A DNA stretch of 64,000 bases from Mucilaginibacter robiniae (GCF_012849215.1 NZ_CP051682.1:4526001-4590000), one strand, 5' to 3'; counted from the first letter of the stretch, positions 50,388 to 59,562 are shown. Made by a program: numbers and translations. Notes: generated from the letters alone by a model not told the origin.

Positions 50388-50960
50388 ATGATTCATCAAC
50401 TACCTAAAATTATTCTTGCATCTAAGTCACCACGTCGACAGGAACTGTTACGGCTAATGGATGTGGATTTCCGTATTGTGCTGAAAGAGGTAGATGAAAG
50501 TTATCCAGATCATCTGAAGCCTGAAGAAGTAGCAGTTTACATAGCTGAAAAGAAAGCCAAAGCCTACGATGAAACCATTGCTGATGAAGTTGTACTTACT
50601 GCCGATACCATTGTGTGCATTGACGATTTGATATTGTGCAAGCCTGAAACGCCTGCACATGCTATTGAGATGCTGCAACGCTTATCGGGCAGAGTACATC
50701 GGGTAATTACAGGCGTTTGCATTTTGTACAAGCATCAGTACAACTTGTTTTACGATGTATCGGAAGTGTTTTTCCGTAAGCTGACAGATGAAGAGATAAC
50801 AGCATATGTGAATAAGTATAAACCGATGGATAAAGCCGGTGCTTATGGCATACAAGAATGGGTAGGCCTTACCGGCATTGAACGCATTAATGGCTCATAT
50901 ACCAATGTCGTTGGCTTACCTACCGAAAAGGTGTACCAGCAGCTACTAAAGCTTATTTAA
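50388..50960 (+). CDS. maf: Maf-family nucleotide pyrophosphatase
   Basis: A 190-residue Maf protein, a nucleoside triphosphate pyrophosphatase acting on dTTP, UTP or modified nucleotides. It has the N-terminal LASKSPRRQELL, VVLTADTIV with the catalytic Asp, VITGVCIL, and DKAGAYGIQ. Sometimes called septum formation inhibitor because of overexpression effects. It follows kdsC, and its last 15 bases overlap the end of the convergent exopolyphosphatase gene. Confidence 0.92.
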   Translation: MIHQLPKIILASKSPRRQELLRLMDVDFRIVLKEVDESYPDHLKPEEVAVYIAEKKAKAYDETIADEVVLTADTIVCIDDLILCKPETPAHAIEMLQRLSGRVHRVITGVCILYKHQYNLFYDVSEVFFRKLTDEEITAYVNKYKPMDKAGAYGIQEWVGLTGIERINGSYTNVVGLPTEKVYQQLLKLI

Positions 50961-51896
50961 CACTTGCTGGTTCAGCATACTGGCTAATACACCTTCCTTT
51001 AGCGAATACGCCGTCATCACTACCTCTTTAATCTGCAACTTTTCTAATAAATAGCAGGTAATTAAAGAGGCTACTACAATCATATCAATCCGTACAGGTA
51101 TAATTCCTTTCATACTTAGCCGTTCATCATGCGATGACTGAATAAGACGATTGGTAATCTTCAAGAAGTCTTGCTCATTGAACGTATAAACCTGATTTTG
51201 TTTTAATTCAAAATCATAACCCTTATCGCGCTCTGCTAATTCAGCAAAAGTCTCGAAAGCGCCGGATGAGCCAATTAGATTGATTACAGAATTACGTGCA
51301 ACAGCTGCAAGCATAGGTTGCAAGTGGTTATCTAAATGAGCGTATAAATCTTGAATGCTGCTTGGCGGTATAGGGTCGGTTTGATGAAACAGTGCCATTA
51401 AGCGAGCAGCACCAATTTCAAAGCTTTGCTTGTAAGTAATATGTTCGTTATTGCCGATAATTAACTCTACACTGCCACCTCCAATATCTACAATTAAACT
51501 GTTATCTGCTTGCAGACAATTAGATGCTTTTACGCCCTGGTAAATGTACTGAGCTTCAGTGTCACCTAAAATAATTCCAATCTGAATACCCGTTTGTGCT
51601 TTTACTTCATCTATAAATTGCTGTCCGTTTGTAGCGCTACGCATAGCCGAAGTAGCCAATGCTTTAACTTGCTGTACATTGTATTGCAATATATATTGTT
51701 GAAATTTATTCATTGCAGCAATACCCCGCTGATAGGCATCAGGCCGGATAACACCATCGTTGATTCCACCTTCACCCAGTTTTACAGCTTCAGACTTATG
51801 CAGTAGTTCTGTAAAGAAATAAGACTGGCCAGGTTCTGCTATGAGTAAATGAAAGGTGTTAGTACCGAGATCTATAACGGCAACACGGTTAGTCAT
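50946..51896 (-). CDS. ppx: Exopolyphosphatase/guanosine pentaphosphatase (Ppx/GppA family)
   Basis: A 316-residue protein of the actin-like ASKHA fold: AVIDLGTNTFHLLIA at the start, SAMRSATNG, VDIGGGSVELII (phosphate 2 loop) and IGSSGAFETFAEL. It degrades polyphosphate or pppGpp; the short form without the C-terminal HD-like domain is common in Bacteroidota, and some members of the group are weak or inactive. The gene ends inside maf and has a terminator upstream of it belonging to the ABC genes. Confidence 0.88.
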   Translation of the reverse strand: MTNRVAVIDLGTNTFHLLIAEPGQSYFFTELLHKSEAVKLGEGGINDGVIRPDAYQRGIAAMNKFQQYILQYNVQQVKALATSAMRSATNGQQFIDEVKAQTGIQIGIILGDTEAQYIYQGVKASNCLQADNSLIVDIGGGSVELIIGNNEHITYKQSFEIGAARLMALFHQTDPIPPSSIQDLYAHLDNHLQPMLAAVARNSVINLIGSSGAFETFAELAERDKGYDFELKQNQVYTFNEQDFLKITNRLIQSSHDERLSMKGIIPVRIDMIVVASLITCYLLEKLQIKEVVMTAYSLKEGVLASMLNQQVLNKL

Positions 51897-51912
51897 TCCT
51901 CTAAAATAAAAA

Positions 51913-51945
51913 ATCCCTGCAAAAGTTTTATTTTTTTGCAGGGAT
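51913..51945 (-). terminator. Terminator after the ABC-exporter operon
   Basis: ATCCCTGCAAAA (51913-51924) pairs with TTTTGCAGGGAT (51934-51945) around a 9-base loop. On the minus strand the stem is followed by a run of T (TTTTTTATTTT), so it ends the two-gene ABC transcript. Confidence 0.85.
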
Positions 51946-51968
51946 AGTGATAAAGATTAGGTTAGCTA

Positions 51969-53225
51969 TTATTCTTTATAAAAAAACCATTTGGCTATTT
52001 CGCCGTAGCTGGCTTTTTTACCGTACATTAATATTCCTACCCGGTAAATGCGTGCGGCTATCCAGGTAGTAAAAATAAAACCTGCAATCATGAGCCCCAT
52101 AGATAAGCCTAATTGCCATGCCGGCACATCAAAAGGCAAACGTACCATCATGGCAACCGGGGCTGTAAATGGAATGATGGATAACCAGAAGGCCAAGCTG
52201 CTATCAGGGGCTTGTGCCAAAAAGCTTACTGATAATAGGTAAGTGAAAAATAACGGCATGGTTATCGGGAACATAAACTGTTGGGTTTCTGTTTCACTAT
52301 CAACTGCGGAACCTACAGCGGCAAACAATGCACTGTATAACAAGAAGCCACTCAAAAAATAAAATAAAAAGCAGCTAAGTATATAACCAAACGGAATGTT
52401 TTTGGTAGCCGCTAATACGGTGAGCAGTGGGCTTTGGCTCTGTGGAGTACTAAAATATTTGTTAGCCAGGTAACTTACTGCAATGGATAATACAATCCAA
52501 AGTGTAAATTGAGTTAAGCTCACCAGTGCCACACCAATAATTTTGCCCAGCATAAGCTGAAAAGGCTTTACGGATGATACAATGACTTCAATAATACGAT
52601 TGGTTTTTTCTTCAATTACCCCGCGCATTACTTGTGCTCCGTAAATGAAAAGCGATATGTAAATAATAATGGCACCTGCTACACCCAAAGCAAATAATGC
52701 GGATATGTTAGAATCCTTAACACCTGTATCCGTAACCTGGCGGGCGCTAATATCAATGTGGCTGCGTATGTTACGGATTTTTGAAGTATCAATACCGTTG
52801 GCAATCATGTTGTTATTGGTAGCTACCTCATTCATTTGGCGCTCAATAGCTGCAGCTACAGTAATGTTCGGCTTCTTTTCTGATAATACCTGCACAGCTT
52901 TCGGTACATCAAAAATTTTCGGAATGTACAGAAGTAAATCATCTTCATGCTTCTTTAAATCTTTTTTAGCTTCAAATAAGTTTTGATGGGTAGCAACAAA
53001 TTGTAAGTTGCTGCCATTGTGTAATTTGCCCGCAAAGCTGCCGCTTTCATCAAGCACTTTAACCGTGCGTATGGTTGTAAACTCGCTACTGTTTTTGTAA
53101 ATGAGATATACAATGGCGTACATAGCCAGTACTAGTAGTGGTACCAAAAAAGCAGTAACAATGAATGCTTTTTTGCGTACGCGTGATAAATATTCTCGTT
53201 GTATGATAAGTAAAACTTTGTTCAT
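51969..53225 (-). CDS. ABC-2 type permease (NatB-like)
   Basis: A 418-residue membrane protein, an ABC-2 permease with one long N-terminal helix (about 20-42), a periplasmic or extracytoplasmic domain (about 45-170), then five helices. It resembles NatB of the Na+-efflux and related exporters (KAFIVTAFLVPLLVLAMYAIV, GVIEEKTNRIIEVIVSSVKPFQLMLGKI). The partner ATPase gene is directly upstream (3 bases), so both form one exporter. The substrate is unknown. Confidence 0.9.
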   Translation of the reverse strand: MNKVLLIIQREYLSRVRKKAFIVTAFLVPLLVLAMYAIVYLIYKNSSEFTTIRTVKVLDESGSFAGKLHNGSNLQFVATHQNLFEAKKDLKKHEDDLLLYIPKIFDVPKAVQVLSEKKPNITVAAAIERQMNEVATNNNMIANGIDTSKIRNIRSHIDISARQVTDTGVKDSNISALFALGVAGAIIIYISLFIYGAQVMRGVIEEKTNRIIEVIVSSVKPFQLMLGKIIGVALVSLTQFTLWIVLSIAVSYLANKYFSTPQSQSPLLTVLAATKNIPFGYILSCFLFYFLSGFLLYSALFAAVGSAVDSETETQQFMFPITMPLFFTYLLSVSFLAQAPDSSLAFWLSIIPFTAPVAMMVRLPFDVPAWQLGLSMGLMIAGFIFTTWIAARIYRVGILMYGKKASYGEIAKWFFYKE

Positions 53226-53228
53226 GGT

Positions 53229-54134
53229 TTAGGCGGTTTGATTAACTTTCTGAATAAAAATTTCATTTACGCTGGGTATCACTTCTTGTAAGCGATTAAT
53301 TCTAACCTGCGGAATTAAATATTGAAGTACATCGTTAGAGGTAGTGCCATCATTGAGTTTTAACCGGATGGTATATCCGTCTTCTGAAGCTACTTCATCA
53401 AGTAGAGTAAAAGGCTGCTTACCATTTAAGTCGAGCTTAGTGCCATTATATTCAACCAAATAGGTATTACTACGGTATGAATTACGAATATCTTTTATCC
53501 GGCCATCCAGTATTTTGTGTGATTTATGGATGAGCGCAATAGAATCACATAGTTCCTCAACCGATTCCATACGGTGAGTAGAAAATAGGATAGTAGCTCC
53601 TTTTCGGTTCAGCTCCAATATTTCTTCCTTAATTACTTCAGCATTAACCGGGTCAAAACCGCTGAAAGGCTCATCCAGAATAATCAGATCAGGTTCATGC
53701 AACACGGTAGCCACAAACTGGGCTTTTTGTTGCATTCCCTTCGATAGCTCTTCCACCTTCTTATGCCACCAATCTTGTATTTCCAGCTTTTCAAACCAGT
53801 ATTTGATACGCTTGGTTGCTTCTGCCTTGCTTAAACCTTTTAAGCGGGCCAGGTAAACGATCTGTTCGCCAATCTCCATTTTCTTGTACAAGCCACGTTC
53901 TTCGGGCATATAGCCAATACGTTCAATGTGCGATTGGTTAAGGCGTTCGCCACCAAAATAGATCTCGCCGGAATCGGGTGCGGTAATTTGGTTGATAATA
54001 CGAATGAGAGAAGTTTTACCAGCGCCATTTGGGCCTAAAAGGCCAAATATTTTGCCACCGTTTACTTCCAGGCTCACGTTGTTCAGTGCCGTATGGCCGG
54101 CATACTGTTTCACAATGTTGCGAATACTTAGCAT
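53229..54134 (-). CDS. ABC transporter ATP-binding protein (NatA-like)
   Basis: A 301-residue ATPase with Walker A GPNGAGKTS (about 35-43), signature LSKGMQQK, Walker B LIILDEPFSG, and the switch His in FSTHRMESVEEL. A C-terminal extension (about 220-301) is common in the NatA/DrrA-type group. It forms an exporter with the following permease (3-base gap). Function in cation or drug export is inferred from family only. Confidence 0.92.
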   Translation of the reverse strand: MLSIRNIVKQYAGHTALNNVSLEVNGGKIFGLLGPNGAGKTSLIRIINQITAPDSGEIYFGGERLNQSHIERIGYMPEERGLYKKMEIGEQIVYLARLKGLSKAEATKRIKYWFEKLEIQDWWHKKVEELSKGMQQKAQFVATVLHEPDLIILDEPFSGFDPVNAEVIKEEILELNRKGATILFSTHRMESVEELCDSIALIHKSHKILDGRIKDIRNSYRSNTYLVEYNGTKLDLNGKQPFTLLDEVASEDGYTIRLKLNDGTTSNDVLQYLIPQVRINRLQEVIPSVNEIFIQKVNQTA

Positions 54135-54234
54135 GAGATTGAGAGGAGTAGTTTAAATGTTTTAAGTTGTGATTGGTATTTAGATACAGACTAATCAATT
54201 ATGTTACAGTATTCAAAAAGTAATTGGTACAAAA

Positions 54235-54265
54235 AAAGCCTGAAGCTTTATCAACTTCAGGCTTT
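54235..54265 (-). terminator. Terminator after dnaJ
   Basis: An 11-base stem (AAAGCCTGAAG with CTTCAGGCTTT) surrounds a 9-base loop and is followed on the minus strand by T7. It ends the grpE-dnaJ transcript. Confidence 0.85.
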
Positions 54266-54287
54266 ATCAAATTTATACTCAACAGGT

Positions 54288-55451
54288 TTACTCAAAATAT
54301 TCCTTCATCCGCTCAAAAAAGCTTTTTTCGTTTTTGCCCGGATTAGGTTTAAAGTTTGGTGAATTTTGTAATTTCTCTAAAGCATCGCGTTCTTCGCGGC
54401 TTAAAGCTTTAGGAGTCCAGATGTTGATATGAACCAATTGATCGCCACGATGGTAGGAGTTTACCTCTGGCACACCTTTGCCTTTCAAACGAAGTATCTT
54501 ACCCCCCTGGGTGCCTGGCTCAATCTTGATTTTAGCTTTGCCATCAATGGTTGGTACTTCAATGCTGGTGCCTAAAGCGGCATCCACAAAGTTGATGTGC
54601 AAATCGTAAATTACATTGTTGCCATCACGTTTTAACGTTTCGTGCGGAACTTCCTCAATCAAAATAATCAGATCGCCTGGTACACCGCCACGAGGAGCTG
54701 CGTTACCTTTGCCGCTCATGCTTAGCTGCATGCCTTCACTTACGCCGGCAGGGATATTAATGCTGATGGTTTCTTCGCCACGTACCACACCGTCGCCATG
54801 GCAAACATTACATTTAGAAGTAATAGTTGAACCTTCACCGTTACAAGTAGGGCAGGTGCTGGTCGTTTGCATCTGACCTAATATAGTGTTGGTTACCCGG
54901 CGTACAGCACCCGAGCCACCACAAGTTTTACAAGTTTGAAATGATGATTTATCTTTTGCACCTGTACCATCACAAGTTTTACATAAAACCTGCTTGTTAA
55001 CTTTAATTTTCTTTTCGGCACCGTTAGCAATTTCTTCCAGCGTTAAGCGTACTTTAATGCGCAAATTGCTGCCACGGGCTACACGACGGCCTCCGCCTTG
55101 CTGACGGCCACCGCCACCACCAAAGAAGCCTTCAAACGGACTTCCGCCACCAAAAATATCACCAAATTGGCTGAATATATCATCCATATTCATGCCACCG
55201 CCACCATAGCCACCATTGGCCGATTGTGCGTTGGCTGCATGGCCAAATTGGTCGTAACGCTGACGCTTATCAGGTTTGCTTAGTACCTCGTAAGCTTCTG
55301 CCGCTTCTTTAAATGATTCTTCGGCAGCTTTATCGCCCGGGTTTTTGTCCGGGTGATACTTAATTGCCATTTTGCGGTAAGCCTTCTTAATCTCATCCTC
55401 ACTGGCGCTACGGGATACTCCCAGTACGTCGTAATAATCTCTTTTTGACAT
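54288..55451 (-). CDS. dnaJ: Chaperone DnaJ
   Basis: A 387-residue type I Hsp40 that stimulates DnaK. Domains: J-domain with H33-P34-D35 (KYHPDKNPG), Gly/Phe-rich linker (about 75-125), zinc domain with four CxxCxGxG repeats (CKTCDGTG, CKTCGGSG, CPTCNGEG, CNVCHGDG), then two substrate-binding beta domains. It follows grpE in the same direction with a 72-base gap. dnaK is not in the window. Confidence 0.96.
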   Translation of the reverse strand: MSKRDYYDVLGVSRSASEDEIKKAYRKMAIKYHPDKNPGDKAAEESFKEAAEAYEVLSKPDKRQRYDQFGHAANAQSANGGYGGGGMNMDDIFSQFGDIFGGGSPFEGFFGGGGGRQQGGGRRVARGSNLRIKVRLTLEEIANGAEKKIKVNKQVLCKTCDGTGAKDKSSFQTCKTCGGSGAVRRVTNTILGQMQTTSTCPTCNGEGSTITSKCNVCHGDGVVRGEETISINIPAGVSEGMQLSMSGKGNAAPRGGVPGDLIILIEEVPHETLKRDGNNVIYDLHINFVDAALGTSIEVPTIDGKAKIKIEPGTQGGKILRLKGKGVPEVNSYHRGDQLVHINIWTPKALSREERDALEKLQNSPNFKPNPGKNEKSFFERMKEYFE

Positions 55452-55523
55452 AATATTTTGTGGTTATTATGTTATCAGGTTATAAGCCTAATAACTAAAT
55501 AACTTAATCAACTTACTAACTAC

Positions 55524-56123
55524 TTAACTGCCTACTACAACTTTAGCAAAGCGTACTACTTTATCATTCAGGTAATAACCTTTTTCCAGTTCATCAACCA
55601 CTTTGCCTTTCAAGTCTTCAGTTGGTGCAGGTACGTTGGTAATGGCCTCATGTAAATCAGCGTCAAACTCGGTGCCTTTGGCATCCATTGGCTTCAAGCC
55701 TTTTTGTGCCAGCATGTTTTTTAGCTTGTTAAAAACTAAACTAACACCTTCTTTAACCGCATTTATATCAGTAGTAGATTCCATGGCTTTCAAGGCGCGG
55801 TCAAAATCATCTACCACAGGCAGCAAAGCCACTATGGTGTCTTTACCTGCAGTTTGTCTTTCTTCAGCACGTTCCTTGTTTGTCCTTCTTCTAAAATTAT
55901 CAAACTCAGCATATAAGCGCAAATATTTATCATTGGCCTGCGCTAGTTCATCTTTTAATTTACTTTCGGCTGAAGCTTCAACCGGCTCATTGGCGTTCAA
56001 CTCGTCGGCTAATGGGTTTTCGTTTTCCTCAGTGCTGTCAAATGCATTGTTCACGTCTTCCATGTTATCAGTTGATGGTGTTTCCTGCTTATCTTTTTTA
56101 TTAAACATGTCTTTAAAGTTCAT
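55524..56123 (-). CDS. grpE: Nucleotide exchange factor GrpE
   Basis: A 199-residue protein that releases ADP from DnaK. Residues about 10-60 are acidic and disordered. A long coiled coil follows (about 60-100, KLKDELAQANDKYLRLYAEF, NFRRRTNKER), then the four-helix and beta-wing domain (VVDDFDRALKAM, FNKLKNMLAQKGLKPMDAKG, DLHEAITNVPAP, YYLNDKVVRFAKVVV). ATG 56123 is chosen over an upstream frame start at 56153, which would add ten unlike residues. It precedes dnaJ. The upstream region has two GTGGCAG copies (56228-56234 and 56247-56253) of unknown meaning. Confidence 0.93.
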   Translation of the reverse strand: MNFKDMFNKKDKQETPSTDNMEDVNNAFDSTEENENPLADELNANEPVEASAESKLKDELAQANDKYLRLYAEFDNFRRRTNKERAEERQTAGKDTIVALLPVVDDFDRALKAMESTTDINAVKEGVSLVFNKLKNMLAQKGLKPMDAKGTEFDADLHEAITNVPAPTEDLKGKVVDELEKGYYLNDKVVRFAKVVVGS

Positions 56124-56306
56124 GATGGTAGTACAAATCAAGTTCCCTGCCATAGCTGCAAAGCAGTCAGGCTGTCAGTGCGTTTTAAATTTTATGGTAG
56201 ATTTGTCTTGTTATGACAGATGGCGAAGTGGCAGTATTGCGTAGCAGTGGCAGAACAATAAATACTACTGATTTAATATTAATTTTTCTGCCGCTGCTTT
56301 CTTGAA

Positions 56307-56990
56307 TTAAGCAATCTGTACATCTTCTAGTACTTTACCCGATTCACATTTGATAATACGTGACGGGAAAGTACGAATAATATGATAATCGTGTGTAGCA
56401 ATCAGCACGGCAGTACCCGATAGGCTGATTTGCTTTAACAACATTACAATTTCTTCAGAAGTATCCGGGTCTAAGTTACCTGTAGGTTCATCCGCCAAAA
56501 TAATTTCCGGTTCGTTCAGCAAAGCCCGGGCAATAACCACACGCTGCTGCTCGCCACCCGAAAGCTCGTGCGGCATCTTTTTAATTTTGGAGCGTAAACC
56601 TACTTTTTCCAGCACATCACGAATACGTTCGGCAATCAGTTTCTTGTCTTTCCAGCCCGTAGCTCTAAGCACAAAATGCAGGTTTTGTTCTATACTACGA
56701 TCGGTTAATAGTTGAAAATCCTGAAATACAATACCCAACTTACGACGCAGGTAGGGAATATCACGGCTGGGCAGTTTCCTTAAATCATACCCGCCAGCAT
56801 GACCTTCGCCAGTAGTTATTGTTAAATCGCCATAAAGTACTTTTAACAAACTGCTTTTGCCCGACCCGGTTTGGCCAATCAGCCAAATAAAATCGCCTTT
56901 ATCAATGTGCAGGTTTACATCTGATAATACCAAATGCTTTTGCTGAAATATATCAACGTTTTGCAGCTTTATAATAGAATTTCCAATCAT
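56307..56990 (-). CDS. ftsE: Cell division ATPase FtsE
   Basis: A 227-residue ABC ATPase. Motifs: Walker A GQTGSGKSS (G39-S47), Q-loop VFQDFQLLTDRS, signature LSGGEQQR, Walker B IILADEPTGNLD and ATHDYHII. It is the FtsE type, which with FtsX controls peptidoglycan hydrolases during division. FtsX is not adjacent. Instead a 67-residue protein lies directly upstream (5 bases). The N-terminus MIGNSIIKLQNVDIF is slightly longer than the E. coli form. Confidence 0.9.
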   Translation of the reverse strand: MIGNSIIKLQNVDIFQQKHLVLSDVNLHIDKGDFIWLIGQTGSGKSSLLKVLYGDLTITTGEGHAGGYDLRKLPSRDIPYLRRKLGIVFQDFQLLTDRSIEQNLHFVLRATGWKDKKLIAERIRDVLEKVGLRSKIKKMPHELSGGEQQRVVIARALLNEPEIILADEPTGNLDPDTSEEIVMLLKQISLSGTAVLIATHDYHIIRTFPSRIIKCESGKVLEDVQIA

Positions 56991-56995
56991 GGCGG

Positions 56996-57199
56996 TTATA
57001 ACTCCAGTTTTAAAATCTGGCCAAAAGGCAGGTCTTTTATTAAATTCATTATGTAATCAGCTTTATCACCCAACCCCACTTTATCCAGCGATTTATCGGG
57101 ACGATCTACCCGAAAATACGCCAGTAAGGTAAACTGCTCATCACGCAATTGTACATAGTCAGGTATTTTGGCCACGCCTTTTACTTTAATGATATACAT
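56996..57199 (-). CDS. Small conserved protein upstream of ftsE
   Basis: A 67-residue protein (start ATG 57199; an upstream TTG at 57208 would add three residues). It is predicted soluble, with alternating beta and alpha segments (YIIKVKGVAKIPDYVQL, FTLLAYFRVD, ADYIMNLIKDLPFGQILKLEL). It ends 5 bases before ftsE, so the two are co-translated. No motif I can name. It may be an FtsE accessory (inference from position). Confidence 0.65.
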   Translation of the reverse strand: MYIIKVKGVAKIPDYVQLRDEQFTLLAYFRVDRPDKSLDKVGLGDKADYIMNLIKDLPFGQILKLEL

Positions 57200-57221
57200 G
57201 CCGTCCAAAAATAGCTTTATT

Positions 57222-58244
57222 TTAAAGATTAGACAAAAATTGTATCGTATCTATTCCGTCAGCATAATCCCATAAAGCTGGCTGCTGGCTTTCTCCAAAA
57301 TCAACTACTTGATTATTAATGTTTAATTCAGCTCTGGTAACCACACATTGAATTTGATCGCTTTGTTGTGCCAGCAAAGTCTGCGCAGCATCCAGATATG
57401 CATATTCCTCATAAAACAACACCGCCAAAGGGGAGGCTAACCGTTCATCCTGCTTTAATAATAAAAAGCCATTATCCAGATGTTTGTCTCTGTTCACCAA
57501 GTAAATGGCTTTGTTGTAATCATAGTTGTTGTGGTACTTGTGATGCTGAATAACGTTACTGCAACTTTCAATAGCCTCAAAAAACGGAATAAAATCATAC
57601 CCTTGTGGTACCAGTAATTTGGACACGTTGCGGCAACCTAAACCATAATAGGCAAAAATATCATTACCCAAATTTCGTAATTGTTCTTCCGTTTCCCGAC
57701 CGGTAAGTAAAGCAATACTATTTCGGTTTTTACGAATAATATGTGGTACATTACTAAAATAGTATTCAAAATAGCGTGAGGTATTATTACTACCAGTAGC
57801 AATAATAGCATCAAAGCCTTCCAAACGCTCTACAAATTTATATTGCCCGGCAAAGTTGTTATCTATATCAACCAACAGCTGTAAAACATACTTAATCAAG
57901 CGTGCATCTTGCGAGGATGCTTTGATTAAAGCAATGTTGCCGGTTAACAATACACACAAAACATCATGAAAGCCAACAAGTGGTATATTGCCAGCCAGTA
58001 TCAGGCCAACCTTTTGAGGTGTATGGTTTTGTAAGGTATAGCGGTTTAACCATTTAGTAAGGTTTTCTATAGTTAACTGCAGGCCGCTAGCTATCACAGC
58101 CTGTTGTACACTTTCGGGGGTAAACCAGGCATTATGATTGCTTTCTGTTTGTATCAATTGGCTCAGCGTTGCATCGGGGGAACTTAATTGCTTACCCAAT
58201 TCGGCTACTGCATTTATTAAATTTGATTTACTTGGATTTGACAT
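57222..58244 (-). CDS. LuxC-like acyl-CoA reductase
   Basis: A 340-residue protein of the aldehyde dehydrogenase superfamily, LuxC/acyl-CoA reductase branch, reducing acyl-CoA to an aldehyde. Landmarks: VGLILAGNIPLVGFHDVLCVLLTG, DAIIATGSNNTSRYFEYYF, and the catalytic Cys in YYGLGCRNVSKLLVP. ATG 58244 (MSNPSKSN) is preferred over an earlier frame at 58316. It lies divergent from the dicluster ferredoxin gene, with 100 bases between. Confidence 0.85.
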   Translation of the reverse strand: MSNPSKSNLINAVAELGKQLSSPDATLSQLIQTESNHNAWFTPESVQQAVIASGLQLTIENLTKWLNRYTLQNHTPQKVGLILAGNIPLVGFHDVLCVLLTGNIALIKASSQDARLIKYVLQLLVDIDNNFAGQYKFVERLEGFDAIIATGSNNTSRYFEYYFSNVPHIIRKNRNSIALLTGRETEEQLRNLGNDIFAYYGLGCRNVSKLLVPQGYDFIPFFEAIESCSNVIQHHKYHNNYDYNKAIYLVNRDKHLDNGFLLLKQDERLASPLAVLFYEEYAYLDAAQTLLAQQSDQIQCVVTRAELNINNQVVDFGESQQPALWDYADGIDTIQFLSNL

Positions 58245-58286
58245 AGTAACGATGAGGAAAATTAAACTCCCTGCATGAATTTTTGT

Positions 58287-58294
58287 TATATTTG
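58287..58294 (+). promoter_or_regulatory. Putative -7 box (TATATTTG) for the ferredoxin gene
   Basis: Matches TAnnTTTG, 50 bases before ATG 58345, in the divergent region with the acyl-CoA reductase. Confidence 0.5.
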
Positions 58295-58344
58295 CAAGCA
58301 CTGCAAACGCAGGCAAAGTTAACCAGAATATAAGATATTAAGAT

Positions 58345-58698
58345 ATGGCGATTAAAATCACTGATGAATGTATTAATTGCGGTGCTTGTGAGCCGGAATG
58401 CCCTAATAATGCCATTTATGATGCGGGCGCTGCTTGGCGATTTTCAGACGGTACTGATTTAAAAGGGGTAATTGATTTTGGCGATGGTAATACCCTGAAT
58501 GCCGAACAAGCGCAAGCTGCCTTGTCGGACGACATCTATTATATTGTACCTGATAAATGTACTGAGTGCGTTGGTTTTCATGATGAGCCACAATGTGCAG
58601 CCGTTTGCCCGGTTGATTGTTGCGTGGATGATGAAGACATTCGCGAATCTAAAGAAGAACTGCTGGCCAAAAAAGATTGGCTGCACATGGAAGGTTAA
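58345..58698 (+). CDS. 4Fe-4S dicluster ferredoxin
   Basis: A 117-residue ferredoxin with two cluster motifs. The first is CINCGACEPECP (C-x2-C-x2-C-x3-C-P). The second is CTECVGFHDEPQCAAVCP, with the longer spacing (C-x2-C-x8-C-x3-C-P) seen in the Alvin/YfhL-like group. Between them lies an insert of about 50 residues. It probably carries electrons for a low-potential reaction. Divergent from the acyl-CoA reductase gene; a functional link is suggested by position but not shown. Confidence 0.9.
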   Translation: MAIKITDECINCGACEPECPNNAIYDAGAAWRFSDGTDLKGVIDFGDGNTLNAEQAQAALSDDIYYIVPDKCTECVGFHDEPQCAAVCPVDCCVDDEDIRESKEELLAKKDWLHMEG

Positions 58699-58718
58699 TA
58701 TTAAGGTAGAAAATATAC

Positions 58719-58746
58719 AAAGGGGTGCATTAAGCATCCCTTTTTT
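58719..58746 (+). terminator. Terminator after the dicluster ferredoxin gene
   Basis: AAAGGGGTGC (58719-58728) pairs with GCATCCCTTT (58734-58743) with one G-U pair, loop ATTAA, followed by a T run. Confidence 0.85.
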
Positions 58747-58778
58747 GTTGGTACGAAACGAAAAACTATTTTAGCATT

Positions 58779-59540
58779 ATGGATTACGGAATTAGTCAGT
58801 TGGCCATTATTCCAATGCGGGCCGAACCTTCGGAACGAAGCGAGATGGTTTCACAATTGCTATTTGGTGAAACGTACCAGATTATCGAATGGCAGGAAAA
58901 ATGGGTGAAGATTGTAACGGCTTATGATGAATACGAAGGATGGATAAGCCGCAATCAAGTTACTACGCTGAACTACGAAGATTATTTAAACTTACAATCA
59001 GCACCATCAGTATTAACTATTCAGCACGTTAGCGTAGTTATTAAAACGTCTGACAATAGTGCCTTGCTTTTGCCAGCCGGATGCACGTTACCTTTTCATG
59101 AAGGTAATACCTGTCAAATTAACAAGGAAGTTTACCACTTAACTACTCCAATTAATAAACTCATTGATTTATTAGCTTCAGCGAAAACTTATCTGAATAG
59201 TCCTTACTTATGGGGCGGACGAACACATTTCGGTATAGATTGCTCAGGGTTTGTGCAGACTGTTTTTAAACAATATGGTTTATTTTTAAAGCGTGATGCG
59301 AGTCAGCAAGCAGAGCAGGGTAGTGCGGTAGATTTTCTGCAAGAGGCTCAGCCCGGCGATTTAGCCTTTTTCGACAATGCCGAGGGGCGTATAGTACATG
59401 TTGGTTTAATGCTCAACAACGAACAAATTATTCATGCCTCAGGCAGGGTGCGCATTGACAAAATGGATACGCAAGGCATTTATGCTGAAGATCAGCAACG
59501 CCATACGCATCAATTAAGAATTATTAAGCGGTATTGTTAA
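58779..59540 (+). CDS. NlpC/P60 family cysteine peptidase with SH3-like domains
   Basis: A 253-residue cell-wall-type peptidase. The N-terminal half (about 1-125) has two SH3-like beta units (MVSQLLFGETYQIIEWQEKWVKI). The C-terminal half has the NlpC/P60 catalytic domain: YLNSPYLWGGRTHFGIDCSGFV (Cys), HVGLMLNN (His) and a third polar residue in IHASGRVRID. These enzymes cut D-Glu-diamino-acid bonds in peptidoglycan peptides. No clear signal peptide is visible, so it may act on recycled peptides in the cytosol or be exported otherwise. Confidence 0.9.
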   Translation: MDYGISQLAIIPMRAEPSERSEMVSQLLFGETYQIIEWQEKWVKIVTAYDEYEGWISRNQVTTLNYEDYLNLQSAPSVLTIQHVSVVIKTSDNSALLLPAGCTLPFHEGNTCQINKEVYHLTTPINKLIDLLASAKTYLNSPYLWGGRTHFGIDCSGFVQTVFKQYGLFLKRDASQQAEQGSAVDFLQEAQPGDLAFFDNAEGRIVHVGLMLNNEQIIHASGRVRIDKMDTQGIYAEDQQRHTHQLRIIKRYC

Positions 59541-59562
59541 ATTAACTTATAAAGAATAAGGG

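Noticed and set aside
55603..56244. Long open frame (213 codons) antisense to grpE
   Set aside because: It mirrors the codon bias of grpE, has low-complexity Ser/Phe-rich translation, and no recognisable motif. GrpE itself is certain.
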